A DNA stretch of 64,000 bases, taken from assembly GCA_002368355.1 (NCBI GenBank), contig AP018283.1:59155-123154 (forward strand). Reading direction: 5' to 3'. The stretch comes from Chondrocystis sp. NIES-4102. GTDB lineage: Bacteria > Cyanobacteriota > Cyanobacteriia > Cyanobacteriales > Xenococcaceae. Below the pieces are notes generated by a model that ran no database searches, was not told where the DNA came from, and saw only the letters and a list, made by a program, of their open reading frames with translations. Positions 52,731 to 61,461 of this stretch are shown in pieces; the stretch's first letter is position 1, and each line of letters starts with the position of its first letter. The position numbers and the translations under genes are program-made.

Positions 52731-55270
52731 GAAAAATTTTATCTATTATTCCAATAGCTATAGTTTCACTATCTACTAATTACTCTGTAGCAAAATCTCA
52801 AATCGTTCCAGATCAGACATTAGGTATGGAAAGCTCTCAAATTAACTCAGTTGATGAATTACGTAATCACATTGAAGGAGGAGTAATTAGAGGAAATAAT
52901 TTGTTTCACAGTTTCCAAGAATTTAATGTAGAACAAGGAACAAGCGTAAATTTTAGCAACCCTGAAAATATAGTGAATATATTTTCTCGTGTCACAGGGA
53001 AAGATATCTCAGATATTTCAGGAACTTTAGGGGTGGACGGTGCTGCTAATCTATTTTTCATTAATCCTAATGGGATTATTTTTGGAGAAAATGCCAGCGT
53101 AGATATTAATGGTTCTTTTTTAGCAACTACAGCAGAAAGTATTGAATTTAATAATGGTGAAAGTTTTAGTGCAATTACACCTGAACAACCAAGTATTTCA
53201 ATTAACTTTCCTGTAGGTTTGAACATAAGTACTAATTCTTCTCGAATTACAATTAGAGGTAACGGTCATTCTCTGTTTTTGGCAGACACTTCAGACTTAG
53301 CGAGTGCAGTTACCTCGCCAATCATAGGTTCTCAGCAAAATTTAGGAGGAATTACAGGTTCTGGTCGAACATTAGCTTTCATAAGTTCTGGAATTAATTT
53401 AACTGGAGCAACTATATCAAATTTTTCTGGAAAAATTGAATTAGGGAGTATTAAACTTGGAGAAATAAAAATAAATTTATCATCTGACAGAATAGATTTT
53501 GATTATTTACAAGCGTTAGATTTTGAAAATATTGTTTTAAACGAGCGATCCCTCATCGATGTAAGTGGTGACCCAGCAGGAATTATTAACGTCATTGGGA
53601 AAGACATAATCTTATCGGAAAATTCTTTAGTTTTTAGTTCTAATTCTGGACAAGAGCCAGCAGGAAATATAAATATTAGTGCTAGCAGAGATCTTCTTTT
53701 AAACGGAATTACGAAGTCAGATAGTTTTTTAAATTTTTCTATTATAAAACCAGGAGTAATTTCTCAATCTCTTAGTTCAGGTAAAGGATCTGACATTAAC
53801 ATCAATGCTAGAAATTTAAGCCTTAAGAATTTTGGTTTAATTAGTAGCAGTAATTATGGTTCTGCTTCTGGAGGAAATATTAATATCAGCGTTGAGGATT
53901 CGTTAACAGTAATAGGTATTCCTGTAATAAATACAAATGCTTTTGCTATTAGCAGTATTTCTTCAGTTACTCTATCATCTGGATTTGGAGGAGATATTAG
54001 TATTCGTGGTGGTAATTTTAGTTTGGAAGATGGTGGACTACTCATATCTCAATCTTTATCATTTGGGTCTGGAGGAAATATTAACATTAATTTTGATAAT
54101 GTTGAGATAGTTGGTTCTTTTCCACTTGCAGCTTCTATAGAAACTTATTTAAAAAGTACTATTGCAACAACAACTATATTTAGCAAAGGAGGAGAAATAA
54201 ATATAAACAGTTCTACTTTAAACCTAAAAGATGGAGGCAGAATAAGCTCAACAACTAGTGGAATAGGAGAGGCAGGGAACACTTTAATTAATGTTAATGA
54301 ATCAATTGAAATAAAGGGGATAGCAATAGGATCTTTACAAAAAAATGAGCGAAATGTTAGTCAAATTGTTGCTTCGTCTGAAATTACCGATCCTTCTTTA
54401 ATAGAATTATTTGGTTTACCTCCAATTCCAGAAGGTCGCTCTGGAAATCTAAGCATATACGCTAAAAATATTTTTTTGTCAGATGGAGGAAAAATTAGCG
54501 TTGAAAATCAAGGAATAGGGGATGCTGGAAATTTAGAAATCAATATTGACTCTTTATTTTTAGATAGGGGAGGAAAAATATCAGCATCAACTATTTCAGG
54601 AGAAGGTGGCAATATTAATATTAATGCCGAAGATATTCAACTTTTAAATGAATCTGAAATTACCTCTTCTGCTGATGGAGATGGAGATGGAGGTAATATA
54701 ACTATTAATTCAGATGTTATTTTAGGTGTAAAAAATAGTGATATTACTGCTAATGCGGTAGATGGTCGTGGAGGAAATATTAATGTTGATACCATTTATC
54801 TTTTGGGTCTTCAAGAGCGATCGCAGCCTACGCCTTTCAATGATATTACAGCGAGTTCTCAATTTGGAATAACTGGCAATATTGAAATTCGCTCTCCTGA
54901 GAATTTAACTGAGGAAGTTGCATTTAATCGACCTTTAGATTTTAACAATCAGCAAAACCTAATCGAACAAATATGTGCGGGTAGAAAAGGCAAATTTGGT
55001 AAAATTACAAATGTGGGATCGAGCGCAAATCAAATCTCACCCGACGACTTTTTTGATTCTCCCGCTACTACCAATGAAAATGAGAGTTTGCCAAATAGCG
55101 CACCAGCTATTCCAGTTAAATTAGAAGATGATGGATTCCAAGATTTCATTACCCCTGATAATCAAATTCTTGAAGCAAATGTTTTAAAGGTTAATCCTAA
55201 TAATACTATTTCTCTGCTATCAGAGCCTCGTTTAAGTTCACCTGTATCCTGTCCTACGGCAAAATTTTAA
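52715..55270 (+). CDS. TpsA-type exoprotein (filamentous hemagglutinin N-terminal domain)
   Basis: This 851-aa secreted protein has a signal peptide (1-28) and a two-partner-secretion domain (about 30-170) with IVPDQTLG, IEGGVIRGNNLFHSFQEF, VNIFSRVTGKDIS, NLFFINPNGIIFGENA and LDVNGSF-like DINGSFLATTA. A beta-helix of repeating GGNININ/GGEININ turns follows (about 280-760). The end contains NLIEQICAGRKGKFGK, typical of cyanobacterial members. A TpsB transporter should export it; the only one here is at 38139. It overlaps the P450 gene upstream and is followed by a 10-bp-stem terminator. A HIP1 site lies near 54816. Confidence 0.93.
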   Translation: MSKILRKILSIIPIAIVSLSTNYSVAKSQIVPDQTLGMESSQINSVDELRNHIEGGVIRGNNLFHSFQEFNVEQGTSVNFSNPENIVNIFSRVTGKDISDISGTLGVDGAANLFFINPNGIIFGENASVDINGSFLATTAESIEFNNGESFSAITPEQPSISINFPVGLNISTNSSRITIRGNGHSLFLADTSDLASAVTSPIIGSQQNLGGITGSGRTLAFISSGINLTGATISNFSGKIELGSIKLGEIKINLSSDRIDFDYLQALDFENIVLNERSLIDVSGDPAGIINVIGKDIILSENSLVFSSNSGQEPAGNINISASRDLLLNGITKSDSFLNFSIIKPGVISQSLSSGKGSDININARNLSLKNFGLISSSNYGSASGGNINISVEDSLTVIGIPVINTNAFAISSISSVTLSSGFGGDISIRGGNFSLEDGGLLISQSLSFGSGGNININFDNVEIVGSFPLAASIETYLKSTIATTTIFSKGGEININSSTLNLKDGGRISSTTSGIGEAGNTLINVNESIEIKGIAIGSLQKNERNVSQIVASSEITDPSLIELFGLPPIPEGRSGNLSIYAKNIFLSDGGKISVENQGIGDAGNLEINIDSLFLDRGGKISASTISGEGGNININAEDIQLLNESEITSSADGDGDGGNITINSDVILGVKNSDITANAVDGRGGNINVDTIYLLGLQERSQPTPFNDITASSQFGITGNIEIRSPENLTEEVAFNRPLDFNNQQNLIEQICAGRKGKFGKITNVGSSANQISPDDFFDSPATTNENESLPNSAPAIPVKLEDDGFQDFITPDNQILEANVLKVNPNNTISLLSEPRLSSPVSCPTAKF

Positions 55271-55283
55271 AGACTATTGATAT

Positions 55284-55307
55284 AAAGTAGTTATATTTAA
55301 CTACTTT
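55284..55307. terminator. Terminator-like hairpin after tpsA
   Basis: AAAGTAGTTA and TAACTACTTT pair perfectly around TATT, 14 bp after the tpsA stop. The A-T ends make it usable in both directions. Confidence 0.65.
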
Positions 55308-55391
55308 ATACTCATAAAATTACATGAATTCTGGTGGCGACTACGCACATTATCTTCACCTTCAACGCTGATTAACTACAGCATAGCAATA

Positions 55392-55660
55392 GCGATCGCG
55401 TAGCGTACCCTTTGGGTAATCGCCAATTCAAACAAGTCAAGCAAGAATCTGATACTGCTGCTGCTCTTAAAAAATTAAATTTAAATCAAGAGGAAGACCA
55501 ACAAGATATAGAAACCAAAACAAGATTCAACTGCCTCTGTTGCCCAAAATAACAACGAATCAGAACCAAGTAAACAAAATCTTGATGAGGACAAAACAGT
55601 TCCCCAAATTGATTATACAGTCAACAAGCAATGCAGAGAGTTAATATCTTGTTTAACTGA
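55392..55660 (+). pseudogene. Broken copy of the replication-protein gene at 57578
   Basis: From 55392 the sequence matches 58075-58340. It starts with the same HIP1-derived repeat (GATCGCGTAGCGTACCCTTT), continues AATTCAAACAAGTCAAGCAA and AAATTTAAATCAAGAGG, and ends around GATTATACAGTCAACAA. Point changes and indels break the frame. Only the middle of the gene is present. A duplication followed by decay is the simplest reading. Confidence 0.75.
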
Positions 55661-55845
55661 GGGATTACGCAGTTGCGTCTACTTAGGCAATCGCTTTAGT
55701 TTACCCAAAAAGTGATTAAGCGGAGCATTGCATGAGCGATCGCACTAATTTAGGATAAGATGAAATTAAGGGAGATTAAGCCAAAGGGTAAGTTTTACAG
55801 CCAAAATTGCTTGATTTTCTGAAAACTGTGATTCTAGTTAAATTG

Positions 55846-56370
55846 ATGCTTAATGATGTTGAAAAAGAAATTTTCCTCAAATATAAAAATGCTTTAGTAA
55901 CAATCGGTGTTGATTTTGAAGATTACTCGGTTGTTGATTTGATTGAAAGTTGTAGTCATAATCTTGAAAGCAAATTTCAAGCGATTATTTCTTATTGGTA
56001 TTGGTTACAAAATCAGAATCGAGAAATTGGTAATGCCAATCAGTTATTAATTGAAGCTTTTACTCATAACTGGACTCCCATCGAATGGCAAGACAGTTTT
56101 CTAGAAAATCCCAACTTTAAAAGTCCTGCCCAAAAATGGTGGTCAATGGCAAGTCGAGTGGACATACTGAAAAATCTTGTTGTTGATGTTCAAGATAATT
56201 TTTGGTCTGGGGGCAAAATTATCTTCGTCGATCCTGTGGGGGATACTTGGAGTATGGATCTAGAACAGGCTAGTGATTTAACTTGGGAACAGCTTCTTGC
56301 TTACTATCAAAGAGTAACAAAGACTGTAATTGAATCTTCTCCTAGTGGATACACCATTTACAAACAGTAG
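55846..56370 (+). CDS. Hypothetical 174-aa protein
   Basis: I do not recognise this protein. ATG 55846 (MLNDVEKEIFLKYKN) is preferred over an upstream TTG. It is acidic and soluble, helical in the first 90 residues (LESKFQAIISYWYWLQNQNR), then WTPIEWQDSFLENPNFKSPA and a more beta-like end (GGKIIFVDPVGDTWSMDLEQ). The Trp-rich middle resembles small proteins encoded on other cyanobacterial plasmids. It stands apart from its neighbours and faces the small gene at 56587. Confidence 0.5.
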   Translation: MLNDVEKEIFLKYKNALVTIGVDFEDYSVVDLIESCSHNLESKFQAIISYWYWLQNQNREIGNANQLLIEAFTHNWTPIEWQDSFLENPNFKSPAQKWWSMASRVDILKNLVVDVQDNFWSGGKIIFVDPVGDTWSMDLEQASDLTWEQLLAYYQRVTKTVIESSPSGYTIYKQ

Positions 56371-56383
56371 ATAATAATTTAAT

Positions 56384-56587
56384 TTAAGCAGATTTTTGAA
56401 GCTTTTCAGCGATCGCATTTCTAACAAATTCTTGCCAATTTTCTTGTTGTTGAAGCTGTTGTTTCATAGAAAGGGGGACTCGAATCTGTAACCGTTCGCG
56501 CAAAGGTTCATCACGGTCACTTTGAAAACCATATTTTTTAAGGTCAGGATTACCGCCTGGTCTACCGCTAGTCTTAGTTCCTGGCAT
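56384..56587 (-). CDS. Small ribbon-helix-helix-like plasmid protein
   Basis: The 67-aa product from ATG 56587 begins MPGTKTSGRPGGNPDLKKYG, then has LRERLQIRVPLSMKQQLQQQ and WQEFVRNAIAEKL. The second half fits a ribbon-helix-helix DNA-binding fold (short strand LQIRVPL, then two helices). The GR.GGNP start is common in small cyanobacterial plasmid proteins. It is divergent from the gene at 56761 and could repress it. A HIP1 site overlaps its end. Confidence 0.6.
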   Translation of the reverse strand: MPGTKTSGRPGGNPDLKKYGFQSDRDEPLRERLQIRVPLSMKQQLQQQENWQEFVRNAIAEKLQKSA

Positions 56588-56661
56588 AAACAAAAGTTAG
56601 ATATTGAGTATTGAGTAAATTTATTATAGCAAGTATACAATTAAAAATTGTTCATAAAAAG

Positions 56662-56734
56662 TTGATTTTTATCTGTATACTAATTATAATAATAAGAGGG
56701 GTGGTTGAAGTTTCAGATGCTAACAACCACCCTC
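56662..56734 (+). promoter_or_regulatory. Promoter with 5'-terminal hairpin ahead of the 77-aa gene
   Basis: TTGATT (56662-56667) and TATAAT (56685-56690) are 17 bp apart. The stem GGGTGGTTG (56699-56707) with CAACCACCC (56724-56732) begins about eight bases after the -10 box and has a 16-nt loop. The ribosome site GAAGGAA and ATG 56761 follow. This is the same layout as at 46088-46166. Confidence 0.65.
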
Positions 56735-56760
56735 ATAGAAACCATATTGAAGGAATCAAC

Positions 56761-56994
56761 ATGATTAATTTATATCTAAGTGTAGAACAAGAGAATCGGG
56801 AAAAACAAGAAGTTGACAGAATTCATAACGAAGCCAGCCTGGAGACAGATATGTATTCGGCGGGATTTTTCGATGGACTGATAGGGTTAGAACCATCTGC
56901 ACCAGAGAAACACAGTTATTGGTCAGGGTATCAAACAGGAAGCAGAGAATATTGGGCGAAAAAGTTAGGGGTAGAAATACCGACTGAGTTCTAA
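56761..56994 (+). CDS. Small conserved plasmid protein (77 aa)
   Basis: ATG 56761 is set by AAGGAA six bases upstream. A longer frame from 56611 would run through the promoter and hairpin and is rejected. The product MINLYLSVEQENREKQEVDR carries YSAGFFDGLIGLEPSAPEKH then YWSGYQTGSREYWAKKLG. This repeated aromatic-Gly pattern (Y..G..DG, Y..GY..G) is seen in small cyanobacterial plasmid proteins of unknown role. It is followed after 32 bp by the gene at 57027 and probably starts that operon. Confidence 0.6.
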   Translation: MINLYLSVEQENREKQEVDRIHNEASLETDMYSAGFFDGLIGLEPSAPEKHSYWSGYQTGSREYWAKKLGVEIPTEF

Positions 56995-57026
56995 ATCCAT
57001 CAACCATCATTACTTGTCTTGGAGTA

Positions 57027-57578
57027 ATGGTGGTTTCTTTCCGTGGTCAAAAATATCAGTTAAAAAGAATGAATAAAATCCCAAAACAAGGGTTGATAGT
57101 AGCTACAGAAACTATTGACCCTATATACCAGAATGCCCTGTCTCATACTGCTCAACATTACAGATTGATGGTGAGGTTTGTAAAAACCCAGATGGTAGAG
57201 AACATAGACTATGGAGTGATACCAAGCACATCGAAGCCCACCTTATTGAAACCAGGAGCAGAGAAACTGTGTAGGTTGTTCAGCCTACGCCCAAGCTACG
57301 AATTAATCCATTTCGTGACCGATTTTGATAAACCTCTATTTCACTATCACTACAGATGTACGTTAGTTAGACAAGGAGAAATGGTCGGACAAGGGGATGG
57401 TAGTTGTAACTCCAAAGAGAAAAAATACGATTGCCAGAAATATAAAATCTTTGACCTAACAAACACGATATGTAAGATGGCGCAAAAACGGGCATTGGTA
57501 GCTGCCGTTTTATCCAGTTGTGGTGCATCGCAGTTCTTTACCCAAGACTTAGAAGCATTGGCAGGAGGTGAGTGGTAA
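57027..57578 (+). CDS. Plasmid/phage protein, possibly a recombination or annealing factor
   Basis: This 183-aa protein has the motifs VENIDYGVIPSTSKPTLLKP with GAEKLCRLFSLRPSYELIHF, then a GDGSCNSKEKKY segment and the end FDLTNTICKMAQKRALVAAV with GASQFFTQDLE. This pattern is common in phage and plasmid proteins encoded next to replication genes. A recombinase or single-strand annealing role has sometimes been suggested by context; I cannot confirm it. The start is uncertain: ATG 57027 is only two bases from GGAG, and ATG 57069 is possible. Its TAA overlaps the next ATG by one base (TAATG). Confidence 0.65.
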   Translation: MVVSFRGQKYQLKRMNKIPKQGLIVATETIDPIYQNALSHTAQHYRLMVRFVKTQMVENIDYGVIPSTSKPTLLKPGAEKLCRLFSLRPSYELIHFVTDFDKPLFHYHYRCTLVRQGEMVGQGDGSCNSKEKKYDCQKYKIFDLTNTICKMAQKRALVAAVLSSCGASQFFTQDLEALAGGEW

Positions 57579-58741
57579 TGAGTAGTATCTTGGCGACCTC
57601 CCCAAGCAGCACTAGACACTTTGATGCTTCCATAGCCACTGCGTTAGGAGACGTAAACGCAGCAATAATAGTCCAACAACTACATTACTGGATGAAGAAG
57701 AAGGATGTTGGGGTAATAGTAAACGGGATTAAATACGTATACAACACATTTTACCAGTGGGTAAAAGAGCAATTTAGCTGGTTGAGCGTATGGCAATTTA
57801 GGAAGGCAATGTCTTTGCTGCGATCGCTCGGTATCGTCAAAGTAATCAGGTACAAATCGAAACAGTGGAATCAGACAAACTATTACACTTTAGATAGCGA
57901 TCGATTAAATGAATATCTCAAGTCCCAAAGTTCCCAAAGTATTGAAATCTCCGAGATGTGGAAGTACACAGATCAAGATGAGAATAACCAACACCTTGAG
58001 ATGAGGGATAGTAACATCTCATATAATGAAACAAAGAATACATCATTAGATATAACAACAAAACAAAACCAAATCGATCGCGTAGCGTACCCTTTGGGTA
58101 ATCGCCAATTCAAACAAGTCAAGCAAGAATTTGATATTGCTGCTGCCTCTGAAAAATTAAATTTAAATCAAGAGGGAAACCAACAGAGAGTAGAATCACC
58201 AAGACAAGATTTAACTGCCTCTGTTGCCCAAAATAACGAAGAATCAGAACTAAATAAACAAAATCTTGATGAAAACAAAACAGTCCCCCAGGTTGATTAT
58301 ATAGTCAACGAAAGATGGAGAGAGTTGATACCTTTGTTAGATAGTACAGGGATACCAGTAAATAAAACTGTGGTCAACTTGCTAAAAATGTACACAGCAG
58401 AACAAGTTAAAGGAGCGATCGCCATAATGAAATCCAGAAGGCGGGATCAATATATACCGAATCCTTCTGGATATTTCGTGGCAGCACTCAAACAAGGATG
58501 GGCAACGGGGCAAGTTGTAGAAAATTCAGAATCATTAACAGAGGTGGACACGGCTGCTATATTTCGTCATTGGTATGATTTAGCTCGTGAACTTGGTTAT
58601 TGTAGTGGTCAAGAAATCAAAGAAGGGGAGCAATGGGTATTATTATCTGGATCATGGGAAAAGTGGGAGGATGCGGTAGGGCGTGGTTATTCTTTGGATT
58701 ATTTAAAGAAAATAATGAAGCGTAATAAAAATGGGCAATAA
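57578..58741 (+). CDS. DnaD/phage-O-like replication protein with a repeat-derived insert
   Basis: The 387-aa protein starts at ATG 57578, one base into the upstream stop. The N-terminal 110 residues resemble winged-helix replication or helicase-loader proteins (NAAIIVQQLHYWMKKKDVG, then YVYNTFYQWVKEQFSWLSVW and LLRSLGIVKVIR). A low-complexity linker follows. A C-terminal domain has NKTVVNLLKMYTAEQVKGAI and NPSGYFVAALKQGW, the usual NP.G....L..GW motif of plasmid and phage replication proteins. At 58075-58106 a HIP1-derived repeat is read in frame inside the linker (DRVAYPLGNRQ). A broken partial copy lies at 55392-55660. It may serve a second replicon beside CyRepA1. Confidence 0.7.
   Translation: MSSILATSPSSTRHFDASIATALGDVNAAIIVQQLHYWMKKKDVGVIVNGIKYVYNTFYQWVKEQFSWLSVWQFRKAMSLLRSLGIVKVIRYKSKQWNQTNYYTLDSDRLNEYLKSQSSQSIEISEMWKYTDQDENNQHLEMRDSNISYNETKNTSLDITTKQNQIDRVAYPLGNRQFKQVKQEFDIAAASEKLNLNQEGNQQRVESPRQDLTASVAQNNEESELNKQNLDENKTVPQVDYIVNERWRELIPLLDSTGIPVNKTVVNLLKMYTAEQVKGAIAIMKSRRRDQYIPNPSGYFVAALKQGWATGQVVENSESLTEVDTAAIFRHWYDLARELGYCSGQEIKEGEQWVLLSGSWEKWEDAVGRGYSLDYLKKIMKRNKNGQ
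58075..58106. repeat. HIP1-derived dispersed repeat, in frame
   Basis: CGATCGCGTAGCGTACCCTT then TGGGTAATCGCC is repeated at 55392-55424. Such elements, starting and ending in HIP1-like half sites, are common in cyanobacteria. Here it lies in the variable linker of the replication protein. Confidence 0.7.
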
Positions 58742-58781
58742 ATTTAAATCGCTTAATTAACTAATGTGTTATCTATGACAA

Positions 58782-59228
58782 TTATTCTGATTTATTTCCT
58801 TGATATAAATACTCTAAAGTAGCAATCGCTTGCCACTGATTAGAATAATTTTCCTTAAATATCAATGCTAAATCTTCTACTGAAAGATGTTTGAATCTTC
58901 CTTCTAGATCAAATAAAGAAAATCGAGGTGGTTCGATATCACCGTAATGATTGGCTTGATAATGCTCAATAAGAATTGCGTTCGGTTGAAGATCTATTTC
59001 ATATTTTCGACAAAAAAAGTTTCTTAATTGAGGGTATAAAAATTCAGCAGCATTAGTAATTGATGCCCCTGGATTATCTAATAGTTCTGTTAAAATAATA
59101 ATCTGTTTTGAAGTTGAATTATCAGCAAAATAATATTTTAATTTACATAGACTATTTACTGAATGACCAGGAAATTTATATTTAAATTGTGATTCTATAT
59201 TAGGCTTAAGATATTCAATTATTTTCAT
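58782..59228 (-). CDS. Hypothetical 148-aa plasmid protein
   Basis: I do not recognise this family. The protein starts MKIIEYLKPNIESQFKYKFP and is soluble. Its body (IIILTELLDNPGASITNAAE, FLYPQLRNFFCRKYEIDLQP, AILIEHYQANHYGDIEPPRF) is well formed, with a C-terminal helix. The segment HY....PPRFSLFDLEG suggests a nucleic-acid or partner-binding surface. It is convergent with the replication gene and stands alone. Confidence 0.55.
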   Translation of the reverse strand: MKIIEYLKPNIESQFKYKFPGHSVNSLCKLKYYFADNSTSKQIIILTELLDNPGASITNAAEFLYPQLRNFFCRKYEIDLQPNAILIEHYQANHYGDIEPPRFSLFDLEGRFKHLSVEDLALIFKENYSNQWQAIATLEYLYQGNKSE

Positions 59229-59990
59229 AGTTATTTAATATTGTTAACAAAAAAATAGTTATCGTTTATAAAAGATTGCTCAACGATCAGACCTGATCGC
59301 ACTATGGGTTCAGGTTTGCGTCCTGACCGATTTATTTTATTTAGCACTAATTATTAACCATTTTCAATTAGATATAAATAAAAATAGTATTAATGTAATT
59401 ATTCGATTAACAAATTACTGCTGCGACTGGATAAAGCGTCGGCTAGGTGACTTATTTGTGCTGAATAATCTTGATTAAAATAGTTACTAGGATGATTAGT
59501 AGATATAAAAGTTAATCTTCCCTCTTCAAATTGCTTGAGCATCAACAGTTAATCTATTATTTACCATTGTTGTTACTGCAAATATATGAGTAGTTGTATA
59601 AGTTATGATCGGGCCTGAGCGGTTAGCCCGTTAAAAATTTTACATTGCGCTCCAAGCTTCGATGCTAACAGTCTGTACAAGTTCGCCGTCGTTTCACAGC
59701 TCAAAATTTTAGTGTACATAATGACTGTTTAAGGCTTTAATTTAGCAGTGTTAATTAATAAGGCTAAATACCCAAAATTTTAGTCTAAAGTTCCTCATCA
59801 TTTTTGTAATTGCATAATGTGTGAGGGTAAATTAAAGGTGATTAACAGATCGAATAAATAATGTCTTTACTCGGAAGATCAGTTAAAGTCATCGCAGTTA
59901 TAAGAAGAGATAGTAATAGTTCGCAAAATGAACTTACCTATTTTTGCAACATTATTGTATGATGACACGGACTTGTTAAGCTAGCCTGTG
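59229..59990. other. Non-coding region with decayed fragments and GC-rich repeats
   Basis: No intact gene is seen over 760 bp. A minus-strand fragment at about 59409-59540 reads FEEGRLTFISTNHPSNYFNQ, then SHLADALSSRSSNLLIE and a stop, so it is probably the tail of a lost gene. GC-richer words near 59290-59335 and 59610-59700 resemble repeat debris. Confidence 0.4.
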
Positions 59991-60605
59991 TTAAATTGAG
60001 TAGTCGTAAATATCCTTGATATATTGATTAAAGAATTTTCCTTTAGAATCTGCTGCACAGAAGTCGGCAAAAATATTAGGACTAACATTAAAATACTTAT
60101 ATTCATAACCACTATTAAAACGAATCTTAAGTATTGATGTTTGCTGATTGTAAGCAGTAGCATTAATACAGGAAGAATCAATTTCAATCCATGCCTCAGT
60201 TAAATCATTAGGGTAAATTTGCTGTTGTTCTAATTGCTGTAGCACAGGTTGACTATAAGAATGATTAGCGATCGCTTGCCAATCAGAAATAGTTAAAGAT
60301 AAAGTATATTCAATTTTTAAGTTTTGTAGAAAGTTTAAGATATTAGATGTGCAAGAGGAATCACGGGCTAATTGTTGCCACTGTTGAAAAGTTAGAGAAA
60401 AAGTAATGGTTTTCTCTACTAATTGAGGATCAAGCTGGAAATCGTTACAGTCATCTAAGGGAAGACAATTAATACTATAGGAGTCTAAATCTTTAAGTTT
60501 ACTGTACATGGTGGCGTAAGCAGGTTGTACGCTGCAACAAATATCATCTTGATGATGAGGAAAAGAATTATAATATTGGCAATTGGAACAATTTGTTAAA
60601 CCCAT
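59991..60605 (-). CDS. KTSC-domain protein
   Basis: The C-terminal 65 residues of this 204-aa protein fit the KTSC domain: IEIDSSCINATAYNQQTSIL, KIRFNSGYEYKYFNVSPNIF and CAADSKGKFFNQYIKDIYDY. KTSC is named after its Lys-Thr-Ser-Cys-like residues and is common in plasmid and phage proteins, sometimes fused to RNA or DNA enzymes; its role is unknown. The N-terminal half has a Cys-rich start (CSNCQYYNSFPHHQDDICCS) that may bind metal, then two helical repeats with QQWQQLARDS and SDWQAIANHS. It lies downstream of the gene at 61041 on the same strand. Confidence 0.75.
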   Translation of the reverse strand: MGLTNCSNCQYYNSFPHHQDDICCSVQPAYATMYSKLKDLDSYSINCLPLDDCNDFQLDPQLVEKTITFSLTFQQWQQLARDSSCTSNILNFLQNLKIEYTLSLTISDWQAIANHSYSQPVLQQLEQQQIYPNDLTEAWIEIDSSCINATAYNQQTSILKIRFNSGYEYKYFNVSPNIFADFCAADSKGKFFNQYIKDIYDYSI

Positions 60606-60661
60606 AATTAATCAAAAATTAATGTAAGTAGTATGTAAAGTGAGGTTTAGTTAGTTGATTA

Positions 60662-60700
60662 CTCTGCTGGAAATAAATTACTTATTAGATCACAGCAGAG
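60662..60700 (-). promoter_or_regulatory. Hairpin ahead of the KTSC gene
   Basis: CTCTGCTG (60662-60669) and CAGCAGAG (60693-60700) form a perfect 8-bp stem with a 23-nt loop in the gap between two minus-strand genes. It may be a terminator of the first gene or a leader of the second. Confidence 0.45.
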
Positions 60701-60714
60701 AATGAAAATTATGG

Positions 60715-61041
60715 TTAAGAGTGTGGAACAGTTAAACCAAAATGAAGGGTAGCTTGTCGCCAGTGGTTAGGATACCAAGTTTTAAGGTGAGCAATAGTAA
60801 AGCCTGAAAAATCAGAAGCAGAATAGATAGGTAGTAAAGGCTTATTTTCTATTACTGGTTGTTTAGGTAGTTGGTAGAGAAAAACAGCTTTAGGAGAGCG
60901 GATAAATTCCCTGTTACGTTCGACGTGATCTAAGGCAGCCGAAACTTGAGAGGTATGATATTGATTAATTAAACTAGCAATCGCATGATCAAAAGGAATA
61001 CCAAGGCTATTAAAGCGTTGAACCAGATAAGAAGAGAGCAT
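60715..61041 (-). CDS. Hypothetical 108-aa protein, replication-protein-like C-terminus
   Basis: ATG 61041 (MLSSYLVQRFNSLGIPFDHA) is preferred; an upstream frame to 61143 adds only hydrophobic non-coding-like sequence. The motif SQVSAALDHVERNREFIRSP followed by KAVFLYQL resembles the region of plasmid replication proteins where NP.G....L occurs. The remainder of such a protein is absent. It is soluble and has no membrane helix. Function unknown. Confidence 0.5.
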   Translation of the reverse strand: MLSSYLVQRFNSLGIPFDHAIASLINQYHTSQVSAALDHVERNREFIRSPKAVFLYQLPKQPVIENKPLLPIYSASDFSGFTIAHLKTWYPNHWRQATLHFGLTVPHS

Positions 61042-61102
61042 AAATTTAAGATAAGATAAGATAAGATGATTTACTAGGCAATGAGAAAATGTAAAATGGT
61101 AA

Positions 61103-61411
61103 TTAATCACCAGGAAAATATTGCTTAAGTTCAGATTTATCAAAGTCTTGATCTAAATAGTCGTAAGCAATCTGTTCTATTTTTTCTTGATGCTTGGGTA
61201 GTAGATAATCTTTAGGATCACTAGAAAATCTTTCAATAAGTTCCTCTAAAATTTCAAAGACTAATTGCTCAAAGATATCAGGTGGAAAGTTATTGAACTC
61301 GGACTGATAAATTAAGTTAGCAGCGATATCAGGAATTGCATCACAAAGGTCGATCTGATAGTTAGTCATGAAAAAAATAGAATGAAGAGATGTTTTATGT
61401 ATTGTGTTCAT
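61103..61411 (-). CDS. Small acidic protein with repeated leader (102 or 88 aa)
   Basis: Two starts are possible: ATG 61411 (MNTIHK, lying inside a leader repeat shared with the next gene upstream) or ATG 61369 (MTNYQIDLCDAIPDIAANLI). The protein is helical and acidic (IFEQLVFEILEELIERFSSD, then HQEKIEQIAYDYLDQDFDKS). I do not recognise a family. The shared MNTIHK start with the neighbour suggests a common translation-initiation module. Confidence 0.5.
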   Translation of the reverse strand: MNTIHKTSLHSIFFMTNYQIDLCDAIPDIAANLIYQSEFNNFPPDIFEQLVFEILEELIERFSSDPKDYLLPKHQEKIEQIAYDYLDQDFDKSELKQYFPGD

Positions 61412-61443
61412 TTCCCCCGAAACTATTGCTTTTCGTCTGGGGG
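61398..61443 (-). promoter_or_regulatory. Leader repeat copy A (C5/G5 hairpin plus ATGAACACAATACA)
   Basis: In gene direction: CCCCC (61443-61439), 20 nt, GGGGG (61418-61414), AA, ATGAACACAATACA. The first 27 plus-strand bases (61398-61424) are identical to copy B at 61727-61753, while the sequence between the C5 and G5 arms differs. Confidence 0.6.
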
Positions 61444-61461
61444 ATCATTATTTGTAAAGAG

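Noticed and set aside
56611..56760. Longer N-terminus of the 77-aa protein from ATG 56611
   Set aside because: It would read through a TTGATT/TATAAT promoter and a stem-loop, while ATG 56761 has a good ribosome site.
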